Notes: generated by a model not told the origin, from the letters alone. Positions 1 to 6,424 are shown, numbered from the stretch's first letter. The stretch: 7,622 nucleotides of DNA from Bacteroidia bacterium (GCA_021153285.1 JAGKTT010000076.1:1-7622), one strand, 5' to 3'. Translations and numbers: made by a program.

Positions 1-1391
1 ACATCGTGCTGATACTGCCCCACTCCCAAAGACTTAGGATCTATCTTCACAAGCTCAGCAAGCGGATCCATAAGACGTCGGCCGATAGAAACCGCACCTC
101 GTACTGTCACATCATAATCAGGGAATTCTTCACGGGCTACTTCAGAGGCAGAATATATTGACGCTCCATCTTCACTTACGGTAAAGACGCGGACTCCGGA
201 AGGAAGAGGAACACGTTTGATGAATTCTTCGGTCTCACGACTTGCTGTTCCATTTCCGATAGCAATGACTTCTATGCCGTACTTAGCCACCATAGCTGAG
301 ACAGCCTGGATCGCCTTTACTTTTTCATTCGCTGGCGGATGAGGAAAAATAGCTTCATTATGCAGTAGATTGCCCTGTTCATCCAGACATACCACCTTGC
401 ATCCCGTCCTGAATCCAGGGTCAATCGCCAATACTCTTTTCTGTCCGACAGGCGGAGCCAAAAGAAGCTGACGCAGGTTCTCACCGAAAATCCTGATCGA
501 CTCTATATCAGCCTTTTCCTTGGCTTCCTTAAGTACTTCATTTGAGATGGAAGGCTCAAGCAACCTCTTGAAGGCATCATCAAATGCCTGATGAATATGC
601 TCGGCCAAAGGAGCTGCCGGGTAACGTCTTTCCTGACAGAAATCATAATAGATCTTCTTTCCGCATTTCTCTGCATCAGCATCGATCTTAACATTGATAA
701 ATCCCTCATCTTCAGCACGAAGGATTGCAAGAAGCCTATGTGGAGCAATACGCTCGAGAGACTCGGAATAATCGAAATAAGTGCGGTATTTCATTGCCTC
801 CTGCCCTATAGCCTTCTTTGTGGATTTGGTAACGATACGACGTGTCTTGAAGATCTGACGAAGGGTCTCGCGCACTGAAGCAGTCTCACTCAGACGCTCT
901 GCGATGATATCGCGGGCTCCGGCCAATGCGTCCTCCACGGAAGCGACCTTGTCTCCCACATATTTGCGTGCCTCCGGAACAGGATCTGTCAATGCGACAT
1001 CATACATCTTGTCTGCAAGCGGCTCGAGACCAGCCTCCTTTGCAGCTGTTGCACGGGTTCTGCGTTTAGGCCTGAAAGGCAGATAAAGATCCTCGATCTC
1101 ACGAGCATCCACGCTATTCTCGATCCTCGTACGAAGTTCCGGAGTCAATCCACCAGCCTGTTCTATCGTCTCGAGAATGGTAGCCTTTCGTTTTTCCATC
1201 TCTGCAAAGACATCAGTCCAATGGCGTATCTCTGCTACAGCTACTTCATCCAGTCCGCCGGTTCTTTCCTTACGGTAACGGCTTACGAAAGGGATGGTAG
1301 CTCCTTCTTCGAATAATTTTGCACAATTCTCTACTTGCCAGTCCTTGACCTGGAGAGTCTTGGCTATATGATCGATGTATATGTTTTTCAT
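1..1391 (-). CDS. tex: Tex-family RNA-binding transcription accessory protein, N-terminal part (3' end outside window)
   Basis: This is the first 463 residues of a Tex protein; the reading frame runs off the low-coordinate edge. Tex is a cytoplasmic nucleic-acid-binding protein linked to transcription and RNA metabolism. Seen: an N-terminal helical Tex_N region (residues 1-190) containing WQVEN, EEGATIPF and SRYRKERTGGLDE, then a YqgF/RNase H-like domain starting near residue 319 (VLAIDPGFRTGCKV), with IAIGNGTASRETE (377-389), and the hallmark stretches SIYSASEVAREEFPDYDVTV (411-430) and GVGQYQHD (456-463). The family's helix-hairpin-helix and C-terminal S1 RNA-binding domains would lie beyond the edge, since full proteins are about 700-780 residues. 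The ATG at 1391-1389 is the first start after an in-frame TAA 21 bases upstream, and the N-terminus aligns with known Tex starts. No good promoter is visible in the 97-base gap to the ClC gene, so read-through from that gene is possible. Confidence 0.95.
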   Translation of the reverse strand, partial: MKNIYIDHIAKTLQVKDWQVENCAKLFEEGATIPFVSRYRKERTGGLDEVAVAEIRHWTDVFAEMEKRKATILETIEQAGGLTPELRTRIENSVDAREIEDLYLPFRPKRRTRATAAKEAGLEPLADKMYDVALTDPVPEARKYVGDKVASVEDALAGARDIIAERLSETASVRETLRQIFKTRRIVTKSTKKAIGQEAMKYRTYFDYSESLERIAPHRLLAILRAEDEGFINVKIDADAEKCGKKIYYDFCQERRYPAAPLAEHIHQAFDDAFKRLLEPSISNEVLKEAKEKADIESIRIFGENLRQLLLAPPVGQKRVLAIDPGFRTGCKVVCLDEQGNLLHNEAIFPHPPANEKVKAIQAVSAMVAKYGIEVIAIGNGTASRETEEFIKRVPLPSGVRVFTVSEDGASIYSASEVAREEFPDYDVTVRGAVSIGRRLMDPLAELVKIDPKSLGVGQYQHD

Positions 1392-1427
1392 TTGGCTAAT
1401 ATTAACTTGTTATAGATTCTCACGTCG

Positions 1428-1452
1428 CCCTGCGGGCTCCTCAGAATGACAA
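1428..1452. repeat. 25-base intergenic direct repeat, copy 1
   Basis: These 25 bases, beginning CCCTGCGGGCTCC and ending CAGAATGACAA on the plus strand, recur exactly 34 bases downstream. Just outside and into this copy, GCCC-TGC-GGGC (1427-1437) can form a short hairpin, flanked by ATTCT (1416-1420) and AGAAT (1443-1447), so the unit 1416-1447 is an imperfect inverted repeat. The minus-strand reading (TTGTCATTCTGAGGAGCC...) resembles the widespread intergenic 'GTCATTCTGAG...AGAATCT' type repeats of bacterial genomes; that resemblance is from memory. Confidence 0.8.
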
Positions 1453-1461
1453 TCAGCAATC

Positions 1462-1486
1462 CCCTGCGGGCTCCTCAGAATGACAA
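1462..1486. repeat. 25-base intergenic direct repeat, copy 2
   Basis: This is an exact second copy of the 25 bases at 1428-1452. It ends two bases before the ClC stop codon begins (1489). The 9 bases between copies are not conserved elsewhere in the window. This copy has only a 3-4 bp version of the hairpin and lacks the ATTCT arm, so it looks like a partial duplicate of the fuller unit at 1416-1447. Confidence 0.8.
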
Positions 1487-1488
1487 GT

Positions 1489-3276
1489 TTAGTCGTGTGA
1501 CACTTGTTTCAATTGATCTCGATATGCTGAGAAAATCTTTGATTTCGATACGAAGCCCACATATGTCCTGTCGGCTTCCACCACCGGAAGATTCCACGCC
1601 TCGGTCTGTTCGAACTTCCTCATCACGCTATCCATCTTCTCATCAATATAGACATACGCCGGAGCCGACTTCATATAATTGTAGACGTGAGTAGTCTCAT
1701 ATTGCTCCGTTTTGAACATTTCCCTTCTGATATCTTCCAGAGACACAAAGCCCTGGAAATGATTTCTGGAATCCAGCACCGGGAATATATTTCTTTTCGA
1801 TTCCGCCACCACAGCCACAAGTTCTCCAAGCGTAGCATCGATCCTGACAGTCTTGAAATCAGACTCGATCAGATCACCGGTCTTCAACAGCGTAAGCACT
1901 GCCTGGTCACTGTCGTGTGTCAGAAGCTCCCCTTTCTTAGCAATTCGTTTGGTATAAATGGAATATGGTTCGACCATCCTAGTAGCTGCATACGAAATAG
2001 TAGAAGTCAGAATCAATGGAATCAGCAAACCATATCCTCCCGTCATATCTGCAATAAGGAAGATTGCTGTCATTGGTGCCTGCATCACACCGGCCATCAG
2101 ACCAGCCATACCTACAAGCACGAAATTCTGCTCCGGCACAAAGCCTGGTCCTGCGATCAGATTGATAGTCCTGGACAATACGAAGCCTGCAATGGCTCCT
2201 ATGAAAAGTGTAGGTCCGAAGGTACCTCCCACCCCTCCTCCGGCATTGGTGAAAGACATTGAAAACACCTTCAGAAGAAGTACCAGTAAAAAGAATACCG
2301 GTACCAGCCAGGCCTTTCGCAGGAAGAATGCCAATATCGTCTGTCCCTCGAGATCGATGGTTCCACCGTTCAGAAGTTCGTGAAGATGCTCATATCCCTC
2401 ACCGAAAAGCGGCGGAAAAAGGAATATCAGAAGACCTAGGCAGGAAGCTGAAATCGCCCAACGTACAAAAGGCTTCCGAATACTTTTGATCTTGTCCTCC
2501 AGCCAGAGCGTCATACGGGTAAAATACACCGAACAAGCTGCGCTGAAGAGTCCCAGAAGGACATAGAAAGGAAGATTATGCAGCTCGAAAGGTGAAATCG
2601 TGCACTCGAAAGGAGGCTTATCACCCAGGAAAATATATGAAATCACCGTCGCAGAAATAGTGGAAAGCAGCAGTGGCAATATCGACGTCATCGAGATATT
2701 GAAAAGAAGAATCTCCAATGTGAACAATACTCCTGCTAAAGGAGCCTTGAAGATTCCCGCTACTGCTCCGGCTGCACCACAGCCCAGAAGTATGGTCATA
2801 TTCTTATAGGACAATCCCATATAGCGGGCCACATTCGATCCGATAGCTGCTCCGGTATAGACTATCGGTGCCTCAGCTCCGACCGATCCTCCGAATCCGA
2901 TGGTCACTGATGAAGCCGCCATAGAAGTCCACATATTATGAGAGCGTATCTTGGATTCGTTCTTCGAAACCGCCTGAAGCACCTTGGTAACACCGTGGCC
3001 GATATTGTCCTTGACAATGAACCTGACAAAGAGCATCGCGATCAGCATACCTATACCAGGATAGATGAGGTACAGGAAGTTATATGCCTCACCGTCAAAC
3101 CAGGATGTCAACGAATGGTGTATGAATTCGATGGCAGATTTCAGGAGCACTGCAGCGAGACCGCAGCATATACCCACGAAAAGGGAAAGAATGATCATAA
3201 CATCCCTTTCCGGCAGCTTCTTCAGCAGGTTACGAAGCGGCGCAAGCAGTTCTCTAGCTATATATCTGGCTTTCAT
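1489..3276 (-). CDS. ClC-family chloride channel/transporter with C-terminal CBS pair
   Basis: This is a 595-residue inner-membrane ClC protein that moves chloride or a related anion. The membrane part (about 25-450) holds the ClC signature segments: GHGVTKV (93-99, in place of the usual GSGIP), GGSVGAEAP with the gating glutamate at E135, APLAGVLFTLEIL (178-190), GGTFGP (350-355), and the tyrosine of SIYT (Y441), which matches the central anion-coordinating tyrosine of E. coli ClcA. The cytoplasmic tail has two CBS domains (about 468-520 and 530-590), which usually bind adenine nucleotides. The proton-pathway glutamate of ClcA (E203) aligns with I189. The serine of the anion filter aligns with H94. 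Whether it is a channel or an exchanger cannot be settled from sequence. The ATG at 3276 lies 20 bases below a strong -7 element. tex follows after 97 bases. Family assignment is secure; ion specificity is not. Confidence 0.95.
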   Translation of the reverse strand: MKARYIARELLAPLRNLLKKLPERDVMIILSLFVGICCGLAAVLLKSAIEFIHHSLTSWFDGEAYNFLYLIYPGIGMLIAMLFVRFIVKDNIGHGVTKVLQAVSKNESKIRSHNMWTSMAASSVTIGFGGSVGAEAPIVYTGAAIGSNVARYMGLSYKNMTILLGCGAAGAVAGIFKAPLAGVLFTLEILLFNISMTSILPLLLSTISATVISYIFLGDKPPFECTISPFELHNLPFYVLLGLFSAACSVYFTRMTLWLEDKIKSIRKPFVRWAISASCLGLLIFLFPPLFGEGYEHLHELLNGGTIDLEGQTILAFFLRKAWLVPVFFLLVLLLKVFSMSFTNAGGGVGGTFGPTLFIGAIAGFVLSRTINLIAGPGFVPEQNFVLVGMAGLMAGVMQAPMTAIFLIADMTGGYGLLIPLILTSTISYAATRMVEPYSIYTKRIAKKGELLTHDSDQAVLTLLKTGDLIESDFKTVRIDATLGELVAVVAESKRNIFPVLDSRNHFQGFVSLEDIRREMFKTEQYETTHVYNYMKSAPAYVYIDEKMDSVMRKFEQTEAWNLPVVEADRTYVGFVSKSKIFSAYRDQLKQVSHD

Positions 3277-3296
3277 CGATCAAATGTCAAAACATA

Positions 3297-3329
3297 CAAA
3301 GATAATAAATTTATAGATACCTCGACAAA
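3297..3329 (-). promoter_or_regulatory. Bacteroidota-type promoter for the ClC gene
   Basis: On the minus strand, TATCTTTG (3304-3297) matches the Bacteroidota -7 element TAnnTTTG exactly. A -33 TTTG (3329-3326) lies 21 bases upstream. Transcription should start near 3290, leaving a leader of roughly 15 bases before the ATG at 3276. No Shine-Dalgarno sequence is visible, which is normal for this phylum. Confidence 0.75.
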
Positions 3330-3357
3330 GCAGGAATGAGAATCGGAAAAAGAATAA

Positions 3358-3393
3358 GAGAAAAAAGAACCGGCCGGAAAATTTCCGACCGGT
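3358..3393 (-). terminator. Intrinsic terminator after the acidic-tail gene
   Basis: An inverted repeat (3369-3393) has 12-base arms, ACCGGtCGGAAA and TTTCCGgCCGGT on the minus strand, with one mismatched pair and almost no spacer. It is followed by a T-rich run (TCTTTTTTCTC). It begins 18 bases after the stop codon of the 115-residue gene and separates it from the ClC promoter. Confidence 0.8.
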
Positions 3394-3411
3394 ATATATT
3401 GATGTAATTGA

Positions 3412-3759
3412 TTACTCTCCGTCAGCAGCATCATCATCGCCGTTCGAGTACTGCGAGATATTGTCATCAGGGAGGCTGTCGCCGTCATTTCCGTCTCCAT
3501 CATCTCCATCGTCACCATCAAGCCAACGCTCCAGATCCTCTGCATCATCAGTCTTTACCTTGATCTTGACAAGGTAAATGGCATCAGGAATCTCCACTGT
3601 GACAGCGTAGAAGTTAGTACCGTCAGGCTTGTCATATTTAACAAGATCAGGGAAATAATCACTGTATCCCTTAGGATATTTTTCTGCAAATGCGGCTGCC
3701 AGTTCTTCTGACATATTCTCGTAGCTACATACCGCTCTCCTCTTTGGTGTAGTTGCCAT
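3412..3759 (-). CDS. Conserved-looking small protein with aspartate-rich C-terminal tail, function unknown
   Basis: I do not recognise a named family with certainty; similar uncharacterised proteins occur in Bacteroidales as far as I recall. The 115 residues fall into two parts. Residues 1-79 look like a compact domain with a basic start (KRRAVCSYENM), a helix (SEELAAAFAEKYPKGYSDY) and beta-like stretches (FYAVTVEI, AIYLVKIKVK). Residues 81-115 are low-complexity and strongly acidic: 14 Asp and 1 Glu in 35, with DGDD-type repeats and no Lys or Arg after R78. There is no signal peptide or membrane segment, so it is probably cytoplasmic. The gene has its own promoter and terminator, so it is likely expressed alone, perhaps with read-through from the radical SAM gene 102 bases upstream. 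The acidic tail could bind basic partners or mimic nucleic acid; this is speculation. Confidence 0.85.
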   Translation of the reverse strand: MATTPKRRAVCSYENMSEELAAAFAEKYPKGYSDYFPDLVKYDKPDGTNFYAVTVEIPDAIYLVKIKVKTDDAEDLERWLDGDDGDDGDGNDGDSLPDDNISQYSNGDDDAADGE

Positions 3760-3800
3760 ATCTGTAAAATCTTAATTCCAGTTACTTTTGAAATACGGTG

Positions 3801-3831
3801 CAAGTGTAGAACATTTTTTTCAATTGAGCAA
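3801..3831 (-). promoter_or_regulatory. Probable promoter for the acidic-tail gene
   Basis: On the minus strand, TACACTTG (3808-3801) matches TAnnTTTG with one mismatch and is followed by CACCG, a common context for Bacteroidota start sites. A TTG (3831-3829) lies 20 bases upstream. The leader to the ATG at 3759 would be about 35 bases. Confidence 0.55.
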
Positions 3832-3861
3832 CACCGCAGGCCTTTTTTTATCAAAAATAAT

Positions 3862-5592
3862 TTACTTTCCCCTACGGAAAAAGAAAGACTTCTGTTCTTT
3901 CTTTCTTTCGATGTCACGCTCAACGAAAACCTTCTCCAGATTCTTAGGATCAAGACCGGTGTAGAACATCACGGACGAAGTGGTCATCGGTGTCGGAGTA
4001 AAGTCCTGAACCTGATCCATATACAATCCTTGCAGTGCCGGCTTGCGGGCAAGGCGCTGCATCTCGCGCATTCCACAGCCAGGATGACCGGAGATGAAAT
4101 ATGGTACAAGCTCGCATTTCCTGCCGCTGCTTCTTACAATCGAATCAAATTCAAGACGCAAGCGTTCGAACAGTTTGAAGGATGGCTTTGCCATCAGCTT
4201 CAATACCGAATCCTCAGTATGTTCAGGAGCCACTTTAAGACGTCCTGACGTATGTTCCAAAATAAGTTCCTTAAGATATGGATATGAAGTTTCATCAACA
4301 AATCCTTTCTCATCAAGGAAGAGATCGTATCTGATACCGCTTCCGATATAAGCGTGACGGATTCCCTTGACCTTGGCTATCCTTTCATACAGTTTCAGAA
4401 GCCTTTCGTGCGAACGGTCCATATTCTTACAAGGTCCGGGGAAAAGGCAGGACTTTCTGCGGCACTTAAGGCAGAGTTCGGGATTCTTGCCCCGCATTCC
4501 GTACATATTGGCCGTAGGAGCACCCACATCCGAGATATTTCCTGCGAATCCCGGCAGTTTGTTAAGTGCCGTGATTTCCTTCAAAATCGACTCTTCGCTC
4601 CTGGACTGGATGAATTTACCTTGATGAGCGGCAATCGTACAGAAATTGCAGCCTCCGAAACAGCCTCGGTGCGTATTGATGGAGAATTTTATCATCTCGA
4701 AGGCAGGTATATGCTTGCCCTTGTAGCGGGGATGCGGCAGCTTGGTATATGGAAGATCCCAGAAGGAGTCCATTTCTTCCTGAGTGGCAGGCGGCCAGGT
4801 AGGATTGATCTGTACATATCCGTTGCCCACCGGTTCCACAAGTACCGGAGGATTCTGCATATTGGCATAGGTCTCGACTACGTGGAAATTCTCAGCAAAA
4901 GCCACCTTATCCCTGCAGCAACGCTCGTAAGAATTCAGAATCACCGCATCCTTTGTCCGGCAGCGGCCGTCCATATAGAATCCCAGCTGCGGTATCTTCC
5001 TGATGTCATTGACATTACGCCCTGCTTCGATAGCTCTGGTAAACTCGATCATCGTCCTCTCCCCCATTCCGTAGCAGAGCCAGTCAGCACCGCTGTCCAC
5101 CAGGATAGAAGGCTTCAGGGCATTCTGCCAATAGTCATAATGGGTAACTCTTCTGAGAGATGCTTCAATGCCACCGATAATAACCGGAATCTCAGGATAT
5201 ATCTCTTTCAATATCTTCGTGTACACGGTCACGGCATAGTCCGGTCTCTGCCCGGCTTTTCCTTCAGGAGTATAGGCATCATCAGATCTCAGACGTTTTG
5301 CTGCCGTATAATGATTGACCATAGAATCCATCGCTCCGGCATTCACACCGAAGTACAGGCGCGGAGCACCGAGCTTGCGGAAGTCACGAAGATCGTCCCT
5401 CCAGTTAGGCTGAGGGACTACGGCCACCCTATAGCCATATTTCTGCAACCATCTGGATATCACCGCTGTACCAAAGGAAGGGTGATCCACAAAAGCATCT
5501 CCGGTAAATAGAATCACATCGATGTAATCCCATCCCAGAGCCTTGACCTCCTTGATCGAGGTCGGAAACATATATGTGTTGTTTTGAGTCAT
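3862..5592 (-). CDS. ygiQ: YgiQ-family radical SAM protein
   Basis: This is a 576-residue member of the YgiQ (UPF0313) radical SAM family, cytoplasmic, of unknown substrate. Seen: an N-terminal YgiQ domain with DVILFTGDAFVDHPSFG, VVPQPNWRDDL and RPDYAVTVYTKILKEIYPE; then the radical SAM motif CFGGCNFC (C311, C315, C318), which binds a [4Fe-4S] cluster used to cleave S-adenosylmethionine; then a second cysteine set (C374, C377, C382, C388) in the C-x2-C-x4-C-x5-C pattern typical of the family. The C-terminus (DFTPTPMTTSSVMFYTG) corresponds to the start of DUF3362 and is much shorter than in E. coli YgiQ (739 residues). The frame is open up to an ATG at 5646, but the promoter lies inside that extension, so I place the start at 5592; the ATG at 5571 (MFPTSIKEV) is a reasonable alternative. 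No terminator is evident after the stop. Confidence 0.93.
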   Translation of the reverse strand: MTQNNTYMFPTSIKEVKALGWDYIDVILFTGDAFVDHPSFGTAVISRWLQKYGYRVAVVPQPNWRDDLRDFRKLGAPRLYFGVNAGAMDSMVNHYTAAKRLRSDDAYTPEGKAGQRPDYAVTVYTKILKEIYPEIPVIIGGIEASLRRVTHYDYWQNALKPSILVDSGADWLCYGMGERTMIEFTRAIEAGRNVNDIRKIPQLGFYMDGRCRTKDAVILNSYERCCRDKVAFAENFHVVETYANMQNPPVLVEPVGNGYVQINPTWPPATQEEMDSFWDLPYTKLPHPRYKGKHIPAFEMIKFSINTHRGCFGGCNFCTIAAHQGKFIQSRSEESILKEITALNKLPGFAGNISDVGAPTANMYGMRGKNPELCLKCRRKSCLFPGPCKNMDRSHERLLKLYERIAKVKGIRHAYIGSGIRYDLFLDEKGFVDETSYPYLKELILEHTSGRLKVAPEHTEDSVLKLMAKPSFKLFERLRLEFDSIVRSSGRKCELVPYFISGHPGCGMREMQRLARKPALQGLYMDQVQDFTPTPMTTSSVMFYTGLDPKNLEKVFVERDIERKKEQKSFFFRRGK

Positions 5593-5599
5593 AACCGAG

Positions 5600-5631
5600 C
5601 AAAAATACATAGAAATCCGTACATTAGCAAA
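5600..5631 (-). promoter_or_regulatory. Bacteroidota-type promoter for the ygiQ-like gene
   Basis: On the minus strand, TATTTTTG (5607-5600) is an exact TAnnTTTG match, with TTTG (5631-5628) 20 bases upstream. Only 7 bases separate the -7 element from the ATG at 5592, so the message would have almost no leader, or translation starts at 5571 instead. Confidence 0.75.
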
Positions 5632-5647
5632 ACCAACACAACACAAG

Positions 5648-5684
5648 AGCAGGCTTTAAGGAAGATAATTCCTCAAAGCCTGCT
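5648..5684 (-). terminator. Terminator-like hairpin after rubrerythrin
   Basis: A 37-base inverted repeat has 10 paired bases (AGCAGGCTTT / AAAGCCTGCT), one mismatch, 5 more pairs (AGGAA / TTCCT) and a 5-base loop. It starts 20 bases after the rubredoxin-frame stop. The downstream tract on the minus strand is T/G-rich rather than a clean T run, so efficiency is uncertain. Confidence 0.7.
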
Positions 5685-5704
5685 GATTTAAAGTCAGAGT
5701 ATTA

Positions 5705-6153
5705 TTAATAGTTCTCCTTCATCGGCTCGAAATAAGCCTGAGGGAAGAGGCAGGCCGGGCAGGTCTTTGGAGCTGCTTCAGCCTCCACGATATATCCGCA
5801 GTTACGACAGGAAATCCTTCTTCCGCTGCCACTTCAGCGAATTCCTTATAGAGAACATCCCATTCCTCATTCTCACCCATTGCCGCAGCAAGGAGATTCT
5901 CACTTGTAGTGCCAATCTTGCCGGCCGGATAAGTTGCGGTAATCTCCAGATCGCCACCTTCAAGGAAATTGAAGAAACGCTTTGCGTGCTCTCTCTCCTG
6001 CTCTGCTGTCTCCATAAACACACCTGCGATCTGCTCATATCCTTCCTTTCTTGCTACTTCTGCGAAGAATGTATATCTGCTTCTTGCCTGACTTTCTCCC
6101 GCAAATGATTTGAGGAGGTTCTGCTCTGTTCTTGTTCCTTTTACGCTTTTCAT
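5705..6153 (-). pseudogene. rbr: Rubrerythrin with internal deletion and frameshift
   Basis: Rubrerythrin is a cytoplasmic diiron peroxide reductase of anaerobes with a C-terminal rubredoxin-type iron centre. The first 114 residues (MKSVKGTRTEQ to EEGF) match the family and keep ligands E20, E53, H56, E94 and E97 at the positions of the Desulfovibrio vulgaris protein. After EEGF the original frame continues as unrelated sequence (VVTADISWRLKQLQRP...) to a TGA at 5721-5719, giving 144 residues. From 5809 a different frame encodes the missing rubredoxin domain: CRNCGYIVE, CPAC and the canonical end YFEPMKENY, with TAA at 5707-5705 and a second TAA directly after. About 44 family residues are absent at the junction, including the fourth helix with ligand glutamates 127 and 130. 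As read here the product could not form the normal diiron site. The gene follows a small DNA-binding-like gene by 24 bases and probably shares its promoter. An assembly error remains possible. Confidence 0.9.
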
Positions 6154-6177
6154 ATTTTTTACTTTTTAATATTCAAC

Positions 6178-6354
6178 TTATTCCGCAGGTGTCCATTTGC
6201 ATCTTACCGGAGAAACAATAGCTCCCTCCTTCTTAAGTTCGGCAAATACCTTATCCACTACCTTTCTGTCAAGTCCTGACAATGTAGCCACTTCACCGGC
6301 AGCAACAGGCTTTCCGGCCTCCTTCATAGTTTTGAGTACAAGTTCTTTTTCCAT
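6178..6354 (-). CDS. 58-residue winged-helix-like protein upstream of rubrerythrin
   Basis: This short gene encodes 58 residues, from MEKELVLKTMKEAGKP to RCKWTPAE. I do not recognise a named family. The pattern suggests a minimal winged helix-turn-helix: helix 1 (2-13), helix 2 (AAGEVATLSG, 18-27), a charged recognition-type helix (DRKVVDKVFAELKKEG, 29-44), then a short wing (AIVSPVRCKW, 45-54). A single cysteine, C52, sits in the wing. Codon use is ordinary and the frame is bounded by ATG at 6354 and TAA at 6178-6180. A consensus -7 element lies 31 bases upstream, and rubrerythrin starts 24 bases downstream, so the two are probably one transcript. The context suggests a role in, or regulation of, the oxidative stress or redox response; this is inference from position and shape only. 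Confidence 0.85.
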   Translation of the reverse strand: MEKELVLKTMKEAGKPVAAGEVATLSGLDRKVVDKVFAELKKEGAIVSPVRCKWTPAE

Positions 6355-6385
6355 ATCTTTTGTGTTTTAATTTCGTTTGACAATG

Positions 6386-6416
6386 CAAATATAGAAACAT
6401 TTTTCTAATTTTGAAA
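6386..6416 (-). promoter_or_regulatory. Bacteroidota-type promoter of the winged-helix/rubrerythrin unit
   Basis: On the minus strand, TATATTTG (6393-6386) matches TAnnTTTG exactly. A weaker -33 candidate, TTTC (6416-6413), lies 19 bases upstream. The leader to the ATG at 6354 would be about 25 bases. Confidence 0.7.
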
Positions 6417-6424
6417 TATTCCAA
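6411..6424. promoter_or_regulatory. Candidate operator: 14-base palindrome over the -33 element
   Basis: TTGAAATATTCCAA pairs with itself at 6 of 7 positions, and flanking A/T bases extend the symmetry to about 21 bases (AATTT...AAATT). The TTG-N8-CAA spacing is that of CRP/FNR-family sites (TTGAT-N4-ATCAA), although the inner bases differ. It covers the -33 position of the rubrerythrin-unit promoter. In A/T-rich DNA such symmetry can arise by chance. Confidence 0.35.

Noticed and set aside
503..1086. Several 60-95 codon frames on both strands
   Set aside because: They overlap the tex frame, which has strong family matches throughout; none has an independent signal.
1687..2262. A 191-codon plus-strand open frame, with others at 1958-2383 and 2938-3339
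   Set aside because: All are antisense shadows of the ClC gene, with Cys/His/Ser-rich, protein-unlike composition and no promoter.
3404..3415. Small palindrome GTAATTGATTAC at the stop of the acidic-tail gene
   Set aside because: Five A/T-rich base pairs with a 2-base centre is expected by chance; the nearby G/C-rich hairpin is the credible terminator.
3273..3548. A 91-codon minus-strand frame overlapping the acidic-tail gene and the ClC start
   Set aside because: It is an alternate frame of the Asp-rich repeat region, giving a Met/Thr-rich artefact, and it runs through a good terminator and the ClC promoter.
3760..3861. Possible terminator after the ygiQ-like gene
   Set aside because: The spacer has A- and T-runs but no G/C-rich stem that pairs convincingly; I see only the promoter of the next gene.
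4354..5511. A 385-codon open frame on the plus strand
   Set aside because: It lies wholly antisense to the well-supported radical SAM gene, its translation has no recognisable domain, and its length is explained by codon bias of the opposite strand.
5593..5646. 18-residue N-terminal extension of the radical SAM protein (ATG at 5646)
   Set aside because: A consensus promoter lies inside it, and the extension is Cys-rich and unlike family N-termini.
5719..5830. Programmed ribosomal frameshift in rubrerythrin
   Set aside because: A frameshift alone would not account for the roughly 44 missing residues, and there is no slippery heptamer with a downstream structure at the junction.
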